A program made the position numbers and the translations under genes. The notes below the pieces were generated by a model. It had not been told where the DNA came from. It was given only the letters and a program-made list of their open reading frames with translations, and searched no databases. From an uncultured Selenomonas sp. (GTDB taxonomy: Bacteria; Bacillota; Negativicutes; Selenomonadales; Selenomonadaceae), in contig CALYVJ010000009.1 of assembly GCA_945494195.1 (NCBI GenBank), forward strand, positions 1 to 16,606: a DNA stretch of 16,606 nucleotides, in the 5' to 3' direction. Shown here piece after piece: positions 1-7,911 of this stretch (the stretch's first letter is position 1; each line of letters starts with the position of its first letter).

Positions 1-950
1 GCCTCTTCCTCGAAGACGCGGATGAACTCCTCGCCGATGATCTTGCGCTTTTTCTCCGGCTCCGTCACGCCCGCGAGCTTCGCGTAGAAGCGGTCCTTGG
101 CGTTGACGCGGATGAAATTGACGTCGTAGGGGCCGTCCGGTCCGAAGACCGCCTCGACCTCATCGCCCTCGTTCTTGCGCAGGAGGCCGTGGTCGACGAA
201 GACGCAGGTGAGCTGCTTGCCGATGGCCTTCGAGAGCAGCACGGCCGCGACGGAGGAGTCCACGCCGCCCGAGAGCGCGCAGAGCGCGCGGCCCGTGCCG
301 ATCTTTTCCTTGAGCTCGGCGACAGTCGTCTTGACGAAGGAATCCATCTTCCATTCGCCGACACAGCCGCAAACTTCATAGACAAAATTCTTGAGCATCG
401 TCTTGCCCTGAACCGTATGCATGACTTCCGGGTGGAACTGGGTCGCATAGAGCTTCTTGGCTGCATTTTCCATAGCTGCCACCGGGCATACCGGCGTCGA
501 AGCCGTCACTACAAAGTCTGCCGGTGCCTCTGCAATGTAGTCGGTATGGCTCATCCAGCAGATCGTCTTCTCATCGACGCCCTGGAAAAGCTTCGAGCCC
601 TGCTCCGCAATCGTGACTTCCGTTTTGCCATACTCGCTCGTCGGTGCCGTGGCGACCTTGCCACCCAACAGATGCGACATGAGCTGAGAACCATAGCAGA
701 TGCCCATGACCGGGATGCCGAGCTCGAAGAGTTCCGGGCTGCAGCTGGCCGAGTCTTCTTTGTAGACACTGTTCGGGCCACCGGTCAGGATGATGCCCTT
801 CGGTGCCATCTCACGAATCTTGTCCAGGCTCAGCGTATGCGGATGAACCTCACAATAGACATGGTTCTCACGGACGCGGCGTGCAATCAGCTGGTTGTAC
901 TGGCCACCAAAATCCAAAACCAGAATCATTTCATTGGCAGGCTTGCTCAA
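1..950 (-). CDS. guaA: GMP synthase (glutamine-hydrolysing), 3' end outside window
   Basis: GuaA converts XMP to GMP using ATP and glutamine, in the cytoplasm. The visible 316 residues (the family is usually about 510-525) hold the whole class-I glutamine amidotransferase domain and the start of the ATP-pyrophosphatase domain. The N-terminal motif is [14 protein letters not shown]. The nucleophile is C85 in GICYGSQ, with H173 and E175 in FHPEV completing the triad. The pyrophosphatase P-loop SGGVDSS is at 227-233. The reading frame is open from 950 to the window edge. The start is TTG at 948-950, with AGGAGG eight bases upstream; the first ATG is codon 8 and has no comparable ribosome site. 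Codon use shifts sharply after residue 200 (see findings). The gene has its own promoter and follows the recX terminator, so it is probably monocistronic at this end. Confidence 0.96.
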   Translation of the reverse strand, partial: MSKPANEMILVLDFGGQYNQLIARRVRENHVYCEVHPHTLSLDKIREMAPKGIILTGGPNSVYKEDSASCSPELFELGIPVMGICYGSQLMSHLLGGKVATAPTSEYGKTEVTIAEQGSKLFQGVDEKTICWMSHTDYIAEAPADFVVTASTPVCPVAAMENAAKKLYATQFHPEVMHTVQGKTMLKNFVYEVCGCVGEWKMDSFVKTTVAELKEKIGTGRALCALSGGVDSSVAAVLLSKAIGKQLTCVFVDHGLLRKNEGDEVEAVFGPDGPYDVNFIRVNAKDRFYAKLAGVTEPEKKRKIIGEEFIRVFEEE

Positions 951-996
951 AATTTGTTCCTCCTCTAAGTACATTGACGTGTAAAGCTTTTTAACG

Positions 997-1024
997 ATTA
1001 TATCATAAGCGCTTGTATTTTAAA
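997..1024 (-). promoter_or_regulatory. Probable guaA promoter
   Basis: A perfect TATAAT -10 box lies at 997-1002 on the minus strand. The -35 region, 16-17 bases upstream (about 1019-1024), is AT-rich and poor (TTTAAA/TTTTAA). The predicted start near 990 gives a leader of about 40 bases before the TTG start of guaA. That is too short for a purine riboswitch. Confidence 0.5.
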
Positions 1025-1057
1025 AGCCTTGGGCGCTTTCCTTCGCCCAAGGCTTTT
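1022..1057 (-). terminator. Intrinsic terminator after recX
   Basis: A perfect 14-bp stem (1022-1035 with 1044-1057, AAAAGCCTTGGGCG and its complement) encloses an 8-base loop. The T run on the minus strand comes mainly from the stem itself (GGCTTTT). On the plus strand the tail TTTTGTTTTC is better, so it may work both ways. It separates recA-recX from guaA. Confidence 0.85.
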
Positions 1058-1079
1058 GTTTTCATTCGAAGAGTTCATC

Positions 1080-1580
1080 CTACTGGCAGAATTCATCTAC
1101 TGCCGCCCGGATTGCAGAAGCGTCAAATCCTTTGCGATAGAGATTCGCCATCATCTTCTGCCGATCAGCTGACGGCTTGAACTTCAGTGCCAAAACCCGC
1201 AGTGCCGCAGCCTTTTCGCGTTCAAAGGTATCCGCGGGAATACAGGATTTCACCAACGAAGATTCAAACCCCCGCTGCATCAGCTTGACGCAAATCTGCC
1301 GCACCGAGCTGCGGCTTTCGTCGTAAAGGAAAGCAAACTGCCGGGCACAGGCATCCTCATCATTAAGGTAATGCATTTCCTCCAAACGATGGATTGCCTG
1401 ATCAATCGCTTCTTCTTCGTAACCCTTTCGCACCAGTTTTTCCCGCAGCTTATTCTCACTCTGCTCCTGACGAGCCAGCAAATCCACCGCTGTCATCAAG
1501 GCTGTCTTTTTCGGCTTGCGAGGAGGCTTATTTTCCGCCTCAATCTCCTCATCATCGCCACACCGTCTATAACGCCACAC
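1080..1580 (-). CDS. recX: RecX, regulator of RecA
   Basis: RecX binds RecA filaments and limits their growth and activity, moderating strand exchange and the SOS response. The 166-residue product begins with a charged tail (residues 1-28, rich in E, K and P). Three helical-bundle repeats follow, at about 29-70, 75-115 and 118-163. Typical RecX stretches are DLLARQEQSENKLREKL, RKGYEEEAIDQAIHRL and LYRKGFDASAIRAAVDEF. The start is GTG at 1578-1580, only 6 bases after the recA stop codon. The only nearby ribosome-like sequence is AGG within the recA end, so translation probably depends on coupling to recA. The length and the recA-recX order are normal for the family. Confidence 0.93.
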   Translation of the reverse strand: MWRYRRCGDDEEIEAENKPPRKPKKTALMTAVDLLARQEQSENKLREKLVRKGYEEEAIDQAIHRLEEMHYLNDEDACARQFAFLYDESRSSVRQICVKLMQRGFESSLVKSCIPADTFEREKAAALRVLALKFKPSADRQKMMANLYRKGFDASAIRAAVDEFCQ

Positions 1581-1586
1581 GATTCT

Positions 1587-2630
1587 TTATGCCTCAGTTT
1601 CCGGTGCTTCCGGCTGCTCCTCCGCCTCAAGAATCTCCTGCGACGCTAACAGTTTTGCGCGAATCTTCGCCTCAATCTCGGCACAGAGCTCTGGCTGCTC
1701 CCGCAAAGCCTGCTTCGCATTTTCTTTTCCCTGGCCAAGGCGCGTGCCTTCATAGGAGAACCATGCACCACTCTTATCGACAATATCCATCTCAACGCCC
1801 ATGTCAATGATACTAGACATCTTGGAGACACCTTCGCCATACATGATGTCGAATTCAGCCATCTTGAATGGCGGCGCAACTTTATTCTTCACGACTTTGA
1901 TACGCGTACGGCTTCCCACTACATCCTGGCCTTGGGTAATCTTATCAATTTTGCGCACATCCAGACGAACCGAAGAATAGAATTTCAGTGCACGGCCACC
2001 CGTCGTAGTCTCCGGGTTGCCAAACATAACACCGACCTTCTCACGGATCTGGTTAATGAAGATGGCCACTGTCTGGCTTTTGCTGATAATACCAGTCAGT
2101 TTACGCATTGCCTGGCTCATGAGACGGGCATGAAGACCTACGTGGCTGTCGCCCATCTCGCCTTCAATCTCTGCCTTCGGTACCAGTGCCGCTACCGAGT
2201 CCACAACGATAATATCAATAGCACCACTGCGCACCAGCGCATCGACAATGTCCAAGGCCTGCTCACCAGTATCTGGCTGAGAAATAAGCAAGTCGTCAAT
2301 ATTGACGCCAAGCTTTTGTGCATAGACCGGATCCAAGGCATGCTCTGCATCAATGAAGGCTGCAATACCGCCAGCCTTCTGGGCCTCAGCAATCATATGC
2401 AGCGTAACCGTTGTCTTACCAGAAGATTCCGGTCCGTATACCTCGATGATACGGCCACGGGGAACACCACCGACCCCCAATGCAACATCCAATGGCAAAA
2501 TACCCGTGGAGATAACCTCCACATTCATATTTGCCTTCGCATCCCCAAGGCGCATGATGGACCCCTTGCCGAAATCCTTCTCAATCTGTTTCAGCGCATT
2601 GGCCAATGCTTCTTTTTTATCCGTTGCCAT
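1587..2630 (-). CDS. recA: RecA recombinase
   Basis: RecA is the ATP-dependent DNA strand-exchange protein. It drives homologous recombination and triggers LexA self-cleavage. The 347-residue product has Walker A GPESSGKT at 66-73, the [11 protein letters not shown]alker B strand, and the L1/L2 DNA-binding region including [20 protein letters not shown]. It ends in an acidic tail rich in E and P. The start is ATG at 2628-2630, with AAGGAG 11 bases upstream, giving the typical N-terminus [13 protein letters not shown] nine codons earlier is in frame, but it would place the ribosome site inside the gene. recX follows after 6 bases. The promoter carries a candidate LexA box. Confidence 0.98.
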   Translation of the reverse strand: MATDKKEALANALKQIEKDFGKGSIMRLGDAKANMNVEVISTGILPLDVALGVGGVPRGRIIEVYGPESSGKTTVTLHMIAEAQKAGGIAAFIDAEHALDPVYAQKLGVNIDDLLISQPDTGEQALDIVDALVRSGAIDIIVVDSVAALVPKAEIEGEMGDSHVGLHARLMSQAMRKLTGIISKSQTVAIFINQIREKVGVMFGNPETTTGGRALKFYSSVRLDVRKIDKITQGQDVVGSRTRIKVVKNKVAPPFKMAEFDIMYGEGVSKMSSIIDMGVEMDIVDKSGAWFSYEGTRLGQGKENAKQALREQPELCAEIEAKIRAKLLASQEILEAEEQPEAPETEA

Positions 2631-2674
2631 CCGTATACCCGCTCCTTTCACGTTCACATTTTATCTCTTTAGCT

Positions 2675-2703
2675 ATTATATAAAACAACCGTTCCTTTTG
2701 CAA
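2675..2703 (-). promoter_or_regulatory. recA promoter (sigma-A type)
   Basis: On the minus strand, -35 TTGCAA (2698-2703) and -10 TATAAT (2675-2680) are separated by exactly 17 bases. The predicted transcript starts near 2668, about 38 bases before the recA ATG. The promoter lies just downstream of the efflux-operon terminator, so recA-recX is an independent unit. Confidence 0.8.
2682..2695 (-). promoter_or_regulatory. Candidate LexA (SOS) box in the recA promoter
   Basis: The minus-strand sequence GGAACGGTTGTTTT matches about 11 of 14 positions of the Gram-positive LexA consensus CGAACRNRYGTTYC, with an intact GAAC-N4-GTT core. It lies wholly within the -35/-10 spacer of the recA promoter, where repressor binding would block polymerase. 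The match is read by eye; LexA itself is not in the window. Confidence 0.55.
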
Positions 2704-2726
2704 GGAATATTTTCGAACATACACCT

Positions 2727-2756
2727 AAAAAAATCCCCTCTCCAAGGAGAGGGGAT
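2727..2756 (-). terminator. Intrinsic terminator of the RND efflux operon
   Basis: An 11-bp perfect stem (2733-2743 with 2746-2756, ATCCCCTCTCC and its complement) has a very short apical loop. On the minus strand it is followed by a run of seven T (2727-2733). It lies 20 bases past the pump stop codon and just before the recA promoter. Confidence 0.92.
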
Positions 2757-2776
2757 ACAAGAATATCCCGGCAAGA

Positions 2777-5700
2777 TTACATGTAATCGGCCGTCGTTCT
2801 CTTTTTCTGTTGTTTGAACAATCCCAGCTTTGCTGCGATCCATTCCATCGCAACAAAGAATACCGGGATCAGGAAAATTCCCAAAGCCGTTGCAAAGAGC
2901 ATACCACCCACAACAGCAACGCCCATACCATTACGGGCAGCCGCACCGGCACCGCTGGCAACCGCCAACGGCAAGCAGCCGATGATGAAGGCAAAGGACG
3001 TCATAAGGATTGGACGTAAGCGCAGGCCAGCAGCTTCAATTGCTGCTTTTACCGGCTCCATACCACGGTCAACACGAACTTTCGCAAACTCGACGATCAA
3101 GATAGCGTTCTTAGCAGCCAGACCGATAATCATGATGATACCAATCTGCATGTAAACGCTGTTCTGAAGGCCAGCGTTCATATGACCGAACATCGCCTCC
3201 AGCATGGAAAGACCATACTCGGAAACCAAGGCCCCCATGATACCAGTCGGCACCGTAAGCAGTACAGCAAACGGTACGCTCCAGCTCTCGTAGAGGGCAG
3301 CCAGGCAGAGGAATACAAATACCAGTGCCAGCGCTAAGACCTGAAATGTCGAGCTCGATGCCTTAGACTCCTCACGACTCTGGCCAGACCATTCGATATT
3401 GAACCCATTATCCGTATTCTGCTTGACGATTTCCTGAATAGCGGCCATAGCCTGACCAGAAGAATACCCTTGGCCAGCATTACCCTGAATGGTGACCGAA
3501 CGGGCACCATTGAAACGGGAGATCGCCGTCGGCCCCGAACTGAGTTTCGGCTTAAGCAACGTATCCAGCGGAACCATCGTACCACTGCTGCTCTTAACGA
3601 AGATGAATTTAGCCGCATCGGCCTCACTACGGTACTGAGTATCCGCCTGAAGCATTACCTTATAGGAGCGGCCAAACTGGTTGAAATCATTAACCTGGGT
3701 GCCGCCGAAGTTGACCTGCATCGCTGTAAATACATCCGAAAGCTGTACCCCCAGCTGTTTAACGCGTTCGCGGTCAATTTCAAATTCATAACTCGGCGCT
3801 GTCATCTTGAAGGTCGTACGAACGCCCTGAAGCTCCGGGCGTTGGTTTGCTGCGGCTACGATCTTGTTGGTGATATCCGACAGCTCTTTATCCGTATGAC
3901 CGGACATATCCTGAAGCTCCAGCGACCAGCCGCCGACCGAACCGAGGCCCGGCAGAGCCGGCGGGTTCATGGCGATAACCGTTGCCTCTGGAGCAACTTT
4001 TGCTCCCAAGCCAAACATCTTGCCAACCGCAGCATCGACCGAAGTTCCCGGAGCCGTACGCTGGCTCCAGTCCTTCATGCCCAAGACGAGCAAGCCAGAA
4101 CTCGGCTTAGCACCACCGGACAAGATATCAAAGCCCGTGATGGCCATGACATTCTCAACACCAGTAACATTTTCCATGGCCGCCTTGGCGACCTTATCAA
4201 TGGACTTCTGGGTCTGGTTCATAGAGGTGCCCTCTGGCAGCTGAACCACCGCAAAGAGATAGCCCTGATCTTCGCTGGGAACGAAGGTCGATGGCATAAT
4301 CTTGTACACGGCACCAGCAACAATGCAGACGATAACCATGAATAAAATGGCCAGCCGCGTGCGGCGGATAAACTTGGCCACAATGCCCATATAGCCGCGT
4401 TTCGTGCGTTCAAACCAATTGTTGAACTTTACAAAGAACCGCCCCAGTACGCCCTCATCGTCTTTTTCTTCATGACGTTTGAGAATCATCGCACAAAGTG
4501 CCGGCGTCAACGTCAAAGCAACAAAGGCCGACAATGCCATCGAAACGGCAATGGTCAAAGCAAACTGTTTATATAATACACCGGTCATACCGCCGAGGAA
4601 GGCTACCGGCACAAAGACGGCGGCCAATACAAAGGCGATAGCCACAACCGGCCCCTGGACTTCGTCCATGGCCCGCTCCGTTGCATCAACCGGCTCCAAG
4701 CCCTCTTCCATATGCTTCTCAACGTTCTCGATAACGACAATAGCATCATCGACAACCAAGCCGATAGCCAAAACCATAGCGAAAAGGGTCAAGGTATTGA
4801 TGGAAAAGTCCAACACGATAAAGGCGGCCAGCGTACCGATAAGGGATACCGGAACTGCTAACAACGGGATAATCGTTGCCCGCCAATTCTGCAGAAACAA
4901 GAAGATAACGAGAACAACCAGAACCAAAGCCTCCAAGAAGGTTTCCAAAACTTCCTTAATCGAAGCCTTGATGTAATTCGTCGAATCGAAAATCTGCGAC
5001 ATCTTGAGGTTCGGCGGCAGATTCGGTTCCGCCTTCTCCAAGACTTTGCGAACGCCAGCTACCGTCTCCATAGCATTGGCATCACTGGTCAGATTAATCC
5101 CAAAACCTACCGAAGGATATCCGTTGAATTTCGAAACGATCGAGCTGGATTTTTCTCCCGTTTCCACCCGGGCAACATCCTTCAACCGGACAAATTTACC
5201 ATTGTCCGACCGCAGGATGACGTTGCCGAACTCCTCCGGCGTTACCAGACGGCCGACAATCTTGCCAGTATATTGTTTCTCCTGGCCATTATTGACTGGC
5301 ATAGCACCAACTGTACCGGCCGGAGCCTGGACATTCTGCTCCTTGATAGCGGCCGTGACATCAGCTACTGTGAGGTTAAGCTCAGCGAGCTTATCCGGAT
5401 TGAGCCATACCCGCATAGCATAGTCCGAACCGAAGATCTGGACATCACCAACGCCTGGAACACGCTTGAACTCATCTAACAGATAGATATCGGCGTAATT
5501 CTTCATAAAGGCACGGTCATAGGTACCATCTGGCGAATACAGCGAAAGCATGTAGGCCATATCATCGGAAGACTTACGCGTCGTAAGGCCCACCGTCTGT
5601 ACATCTGTCGGCAGGCTGGCAGTTGCCGTTGCCGCATTGTTCTGGACCTTGACGGCATCCATATCGCCATCGGTCCCCGTCTCAAATACGACTTCCAAGC

Positions 5701-5965
5701 TGTAGCGGCCTGTATCATCCGAGTTAGAGGACATATAATCCATGCCCTGCGTACCGTTAATCTGTTGCTCGACAACCTGTGCTACCGTCTCATTGACAAC
5801 CGACGCATTCGCGCCCGTATACGAGGTACTTACCGATACCGTCGGCGGCGAAATCTGCGGGTATTGGGCAATTGGCAGCTGGAATGCTGCCAGTACACCG
5901 ACAATGACAATGATTATAGAGATGACGATAGCAAATATCGGGCGGTGTATAAAGAATTTTGACAA
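2777..5965 (-). CDS. RND multidrug efflux transporter, AcrB/MexB (HAE1) type
   Basis: This inner-membrane proton/drug antiporter is predicted to work with the adaptor encoded immediately upstream and an outer-membrane channel. The 1062-residue protein has the usual RND layout. A first membrane helix (about 9-29) and a large periplasmic loop are followed by helices 2-6 (from about 340), a second loop (about 560-870), and a last helix group to the C-terminus. The proton-relay residues are present: D406 and D407 in GLVVDDAIVVIENVE, and K952 in GLAAKNAILIVEFAK. FFIHRPIFAIVISIIIV is the classic N-terminus. The start is TTG at 5963-5965, preceded by AAGGGGG at seven bases. It begins 12 bases after the adaptor stop, so the two are co-transcribed. 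No TolC-like gene is in the window. Substrates cannot be read from sequence. Confidence 0.96.
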   Translation of the reverse strand: MSKFFIHRPIFAIVISIIIVIVGVLAAFQLPIAQYPQISPPTVSVSTSYTGANASVVNETVAQVVEQQINGTQGMDYMSSNSDDTGRYSLEVVFETGTDGDMDAVKVQNNAATATASLPTDVQTVGLTTRKSSDDMAYMLSLYSPDGTYDRAFMKNYADIYLLDEFKRVPGVGDVQIFGSDYAMRVWLNPDKLAELNLTVADVTAAIKEQNVQAPAGTVGAMPVNNGQEKQYTGKIVGRLVTPEEFGNVILRSDNGKFVRLKDVARVETGEKSSSIVSKFNGYPSVGFGINLTSDANAMETVAGVRKVLEKAEPNLPPNLKMSQIFDSTNYIKASIKEVLETFLEALVLVVLVIFLFLQNWRATIIPLLAVPVSLIGTLAAFIVLDFSINTLTLFAMVLAIGLVVDDAIVVIENVEKHMEEGLEPVDATERAMDEVQGPVVAIAFVLAAVFVPVAFLGGMTGVLYKQFALTIAVSMALSAFVALTLTPALCAMILKRHEEKDDEGVLGRFFVKFNNWFERTKRGYMGIVAKFIRRTRLAILFMVIVCIVAGAVYKIMPSTFVPSEDQGYLFAVVQLPEGTSMNQTQKSIDKVAKAAMENVTGVENVMAITGFDILSGGAKPSSGLLVLGMKDWSQRTAPGTSVDAAVGKMFGLGAKVAPEATVIAMNPPALPGLGSVGGWSLELQDMSGHTDKELSDITNKIVAAANQRPELQGVRTTFKMTAPSYEFEIDRERVKQLGVQLSDVFTAMQVNFGGTQVNDFNQFGRSYKVMLQADTQYRSEADAAKFIFVKSSSGTMVPLDTLLKPKLSSGPTAISRFNGARSVTIQGNAGQGYSSGQAMAAIQEIVKQNTDNGFNIEWSGQSREESKASSSTFQVLALALVFVFLCLAALYESWSVPFAVLLTVPTGIMGALVSEYGLSMLEAMFGHMNAGLQNSVYMQIGIIMIIGLAAKNAILIVEFAKVRVDRGMEPVKAAIEAAGLRLRPILMTSFAFIIGCLPLAVASGAGAAARNGMGVAVVGGMLFATALGIFLIPVFFVAMEWIAAKLGLFKQQKKRTTADYM

Positions 5966-5977
5966 AATGCCGCCCCC

Positions 5978-7189
5978 TTACTTGTTCGAATCAGAAGCTG
6001 TAATCTCATTCGCATCAAATTTGCTATTATCCGTAGTCAAGGAGAAGCCCATATCATCTGCCGTGACCATGGTAACCGCAAGGCTGATGCCCTCCTGCAG
6101 GTTCGACAGGCCCTCAACGACAACCACATCGGCGGCCGTCAAACCATCTTTGATGATGTAATAGCTGCCGACTTTATCGCCTAACGTTACCGTACGAGCT
6201 TCCGACTTGCCGTCTTCACCAACCACCATGACAAAGGATTTGCCCAGCAGTTGCTGTACAGCCCGCTGCGGAACAAGAATAGCATTAGGCACTACTTCTC
6301 CCGTCAAGCGGATACGGGCAAACATCCCCGGCAGCAGCAAACCGTCTGGGTTGTCAAACAGCGCCTTGACTGTCAGCGTGCCAGTATTCGAAGACAGGGC
6401 ACGGTCCATCTGGACAATCTTTCCCTCAACGGGATACTGGGTGCCATCGGAAAGAGTGATGGAAACCGTCGGCGATATACCGTTGCCATTCTGCGAAGCA
6501 TAATTTGAGAATTTCAGATAGTCGCTCTCAGAAATGCTGAACTGCGCAAATACCGGATTGGAAGAACCAATCGTGACGAGATTTGTACTGCCCGCAGCCG
6601 CAAAAGTTCCTACGGCGACATCGTCCACCGACAGCTGGCCGCTCATAGGCGCATAAATAACCGTGTCGGCCAGATCCTGCTGAGCCTTGCGCAACAGAGC
6701 ATCATTGGCCGCTGCCGCAGCGCTGTAGGCGTTGACATTAGCCTGCTGGTTGGCAACCGTCTGCTCAGAAATCGCCTGGGCAGAAAGCAGCTGCTGATAG
6801 CGGCCCAAGTCCGTTACCGCATTGCTGAGGGTTGCCTGGGCCTGGGACAGATTTGCCTGAGCCTGCAATACAGCCGATTCATACTGGCGCGAGTCAATCT
6901 TATAGAGTGGCTGTCCCGCCTCTACATGCTGGCCCCCCGTCACATACTTATCGACGACATTGCCCGATACTTTCGATTGGACTTTTACTTCATCCTTCCC
7001 CACGATTTGACCGGCAAACTCACTGGTCAACGGTGTATCCTGCTGAATGACTTGCATAGCCTTTACCTGGGTTCCCTGCTGCTGTTGCTGTGCATTCTGC
7101 CCGCAGCCCGCCACGATAAAGCTTGAAGAAATGGCCAGCGAAATGCCAATCATCAATGCCTTCGTCTTCTTGTTTTTCGCAAAAAACAA
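5978..7189 (-). CDS. RND efflux periplasmic adaptor lipoprotein (AcrA/MexA-like)
   Basis: This membrane-fusion protein would link the RND pump to an outer-membrane channel. The 403 residues begin with a lipoprotein signal: a basic N-terminus, a hydrophobic core ALMIGISLAISSSFIVAG, then the lipobox Cys C29. A short Q-rich linker follows. The first lipoyl/barrel-sandwich half is near 65-100, an alpha-helical hairpin near 100-175 is rich in A and Q, and the second lipoyl half is near 178-215. Beta-barrel and membrane-proximal domains extend to about 375. The start is TTG at 7187-7189, with AAAGGAGG eight bases upstream, which is the best ribosome site nearby. It is the first gene of the operon and diverges from marR across a 238-base regulatory region. 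Confidence 0.95.
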   Translation of the reverse strand: MFFAKNKKTKALMIGISLAISSSFIVAGCGQNAQQQQQGTQVKAMQVIQQDTPLTSEFAGQIVGKDEVKVQSKVSGNVVDKYVTGGQHVEAGQPLYKIDSRQYESAVLQAQANLSQAQATLSNAVTDLGRYQQLLSAQAISEQTVANQQANVNAYSAAAAANDALLRKAQQDLADTVIYAPMSGQLSVDDVAVGTFAAAGSTNLVTIGSSNPVFAQFSISESDYLKFSNYASQNGNGISPTVSITLSDGTQYPVEGKIVQMDRALSSNTGTLTVKALFDNPDGLLLPGMFARIRLTGEVVPNAILVPQRAVQQLLGKSFVMVVGEDGKSEARTVTLGDKVGSYYIIKDGLTAADVVVVEGLSNLQEGISLAVTMVTADDMGFSLTTDNSKFDANEITASDSNK

Positions 7190-7292
7190 AGTATTAACCT
7201 CCTTTTACCATAGACAACAAAAGAGACAGTTTCTCCTCCACTGCCTACGAAACATTCCATTCCCATCTCTACAGAAGCATGGCTTCAATGAA

Positions 7293-7314
7293 ATAGTAAA
7301 TAAATGTTTACTAT
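7293..7314. promoter_or_regulatory. Perfect inverted repeat, probable MarR operator
   Basis: The arms ATAGTAAA and TTTACTAT are perfectly complementary over 8 bp, with a 6-base spacer (TAAATG), spanning 22 bp. The site begins about five bases downstream of the predicted transcription start of the efflux operon, between it and the divergent marR gene. Size, symmetry and position are typical for a dimeric MarR-family repressor. Binding by this MarR is inference. Confidence 0.6.
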
Positions 7315-7325
7315 CGATGAGATAT

Positions 7326-7354
7326 ATAGTATATTATATCTAAGAAAAAGTCAA
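7326..7354 (-). promoter_or_regulatory. Promoter of the efflux operon
   Basis: On the minus strand, -35 TTGACT (7349-7354) and -10 TACTAT (7326-7331) are 17 bases apart. The predicted start is near 7319, giving a leader of about 130 bases before the adaptor start. The inverted repeat at 7293-7314 is just downstream, and a smaller one at 7348-7365 covers the -35 box. Confidence 0.6.
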
Positions 7355-7365
7355 GGATATGACTT
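7348..7365. repeat. Short inverted repeat over the efflux -35 box
   Basis: AAGTCA and TGACTT form 6-bp complementary arms around a 6-base spacer (AGGATA). The left arm overlaps the -35 box of the efflux promoter. It could be a second regulator site or part of marR control, but arms this short can arise by chance. Confidence 0.3.
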
Positions 7366-7427
7366 CTCCTAAGCCTCTATTATCCAAGATTTAATGATTA
7401 TTTAATTAAAGGGGTAATTTTTCTATT

Positions 7428-7865
7428 ATGGAAACGATATCGACGCCGAATGTATCACAAAAATTCATTGAAACGTTGATGCTCATACATAACAACTTCT
7501 ATCGCCAGACTAAAGTACCGATTCCTTTGAATCAATTTGGTGTCCTGATGGTCGTATTGACGGAGGAAGCGGTTTCAATCACAGAAATCAGCCACATCCT
7601 CAAGATTTCCAAACAGCAGATGACCACCGTTATCGACAAACTCGTGAAAAACGGTCTCGTTCAAAAACAAGCGGATATCAACGACCGCCGCCGCTTTGTC
7701 ATCACCTTGACCCCGGCGGGAAAACAAATCATCGATGACCAGAACGAAATCGTTCGCAAGCGCTTTAATGACCGCATCCAACATCTCAGTTCCACCGAAA
7801 AAGCCAAGCTCGGTGATTCCATTGCTAATTTCAATCTGTTGATTGAAAAAATGTTTGCCAACTAA
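7428..7865 (+). CDS. MarR-family transcriptional regulator
   Basis: This 145-residue winged-helix dimer regulator is the only plus-strand gene. The recognition region ITEISHILKISKQQMTTVIDKLVKNGLV (about 51-78) is followed by the wing with the family signature DRR at 86-88 and FVITLTPAGK. N- and C-terminal helices would form the dimer interface. It diverges from the adaptor/RND operon, and the intergenic region contains a strong palindrome at the pump promoter. The likely role is therefore local repression of the pump, relieved by small hydrophobic ligands, as in MarR and MexR. The ATG at 7428 has its nearest purine-rich site (AAAGGGG) about 13 bases upstream, which is long, so translation may be modest. 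I could not assign a convincing marR promoter. Confidence 0.92.
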   Translation: METISTPNVSQKFIETLMLIHNNFYRQTKVPIPLNQFGVLMVVLTEEAVSITEISHILKISKQQMTTVIDKLVKNGLVQKQADINDRRRFVITLTPAGKQIIDDQNEIVRKRFNDRIQHLSSTEKAKLGDSIANFNLLIEKMFAN

Positions 7866-7868
7866 AAA

Positions 7869-7911
7869 AGATGCAGCAAGAACAACTCGCGCTTGCTGCA
7901 TCTCTTTTTTT
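7869..7911. terminator. Bidirectional terminator between marR and the MBL gene
   Basis: A perfect 12-bp stem (7869-7880 with 7892-7903, AGATGCAGCAAG and its complement) has an 11-base loop. Plus-strand transcripts then meet CTTTTTTT; minus-strand transcripts meet TTTTTT. It serves both convergent genes. The minus-strand gene's stop codon (7910-7912) overlaps the edge of the T tract. Confidence 0.92.

Noticed and set aside
189..968. A 259-codon plus-strand frame across guaA
   Set aside because: It lies opposite a clearly conserved GMP synthase, and high GC content lengthens antisense frames by chance.
951..1021. Guanine or other riboswitch upstream of guaA
   Set aside because: The leader from the predicted start is only about 40 bases, with no aptamer-like conserved core.
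2631..2657. GTG start nine codons upstream of recA
   Set aside because: It would place the AAGGAG ribosome site inside the coding region; the ATG at 2628-2630 gives the conserved RecA N-terminus.
7190..7292. Mini-ORFs in the efflux leader (for example ATG GTA AAA GGA GGT TAA over the ribosome site)
   Set aside because: None has a ribosome site or visible attenuator pairing; a five-codon frame over a Shine-Dalgarno is expected by chance.
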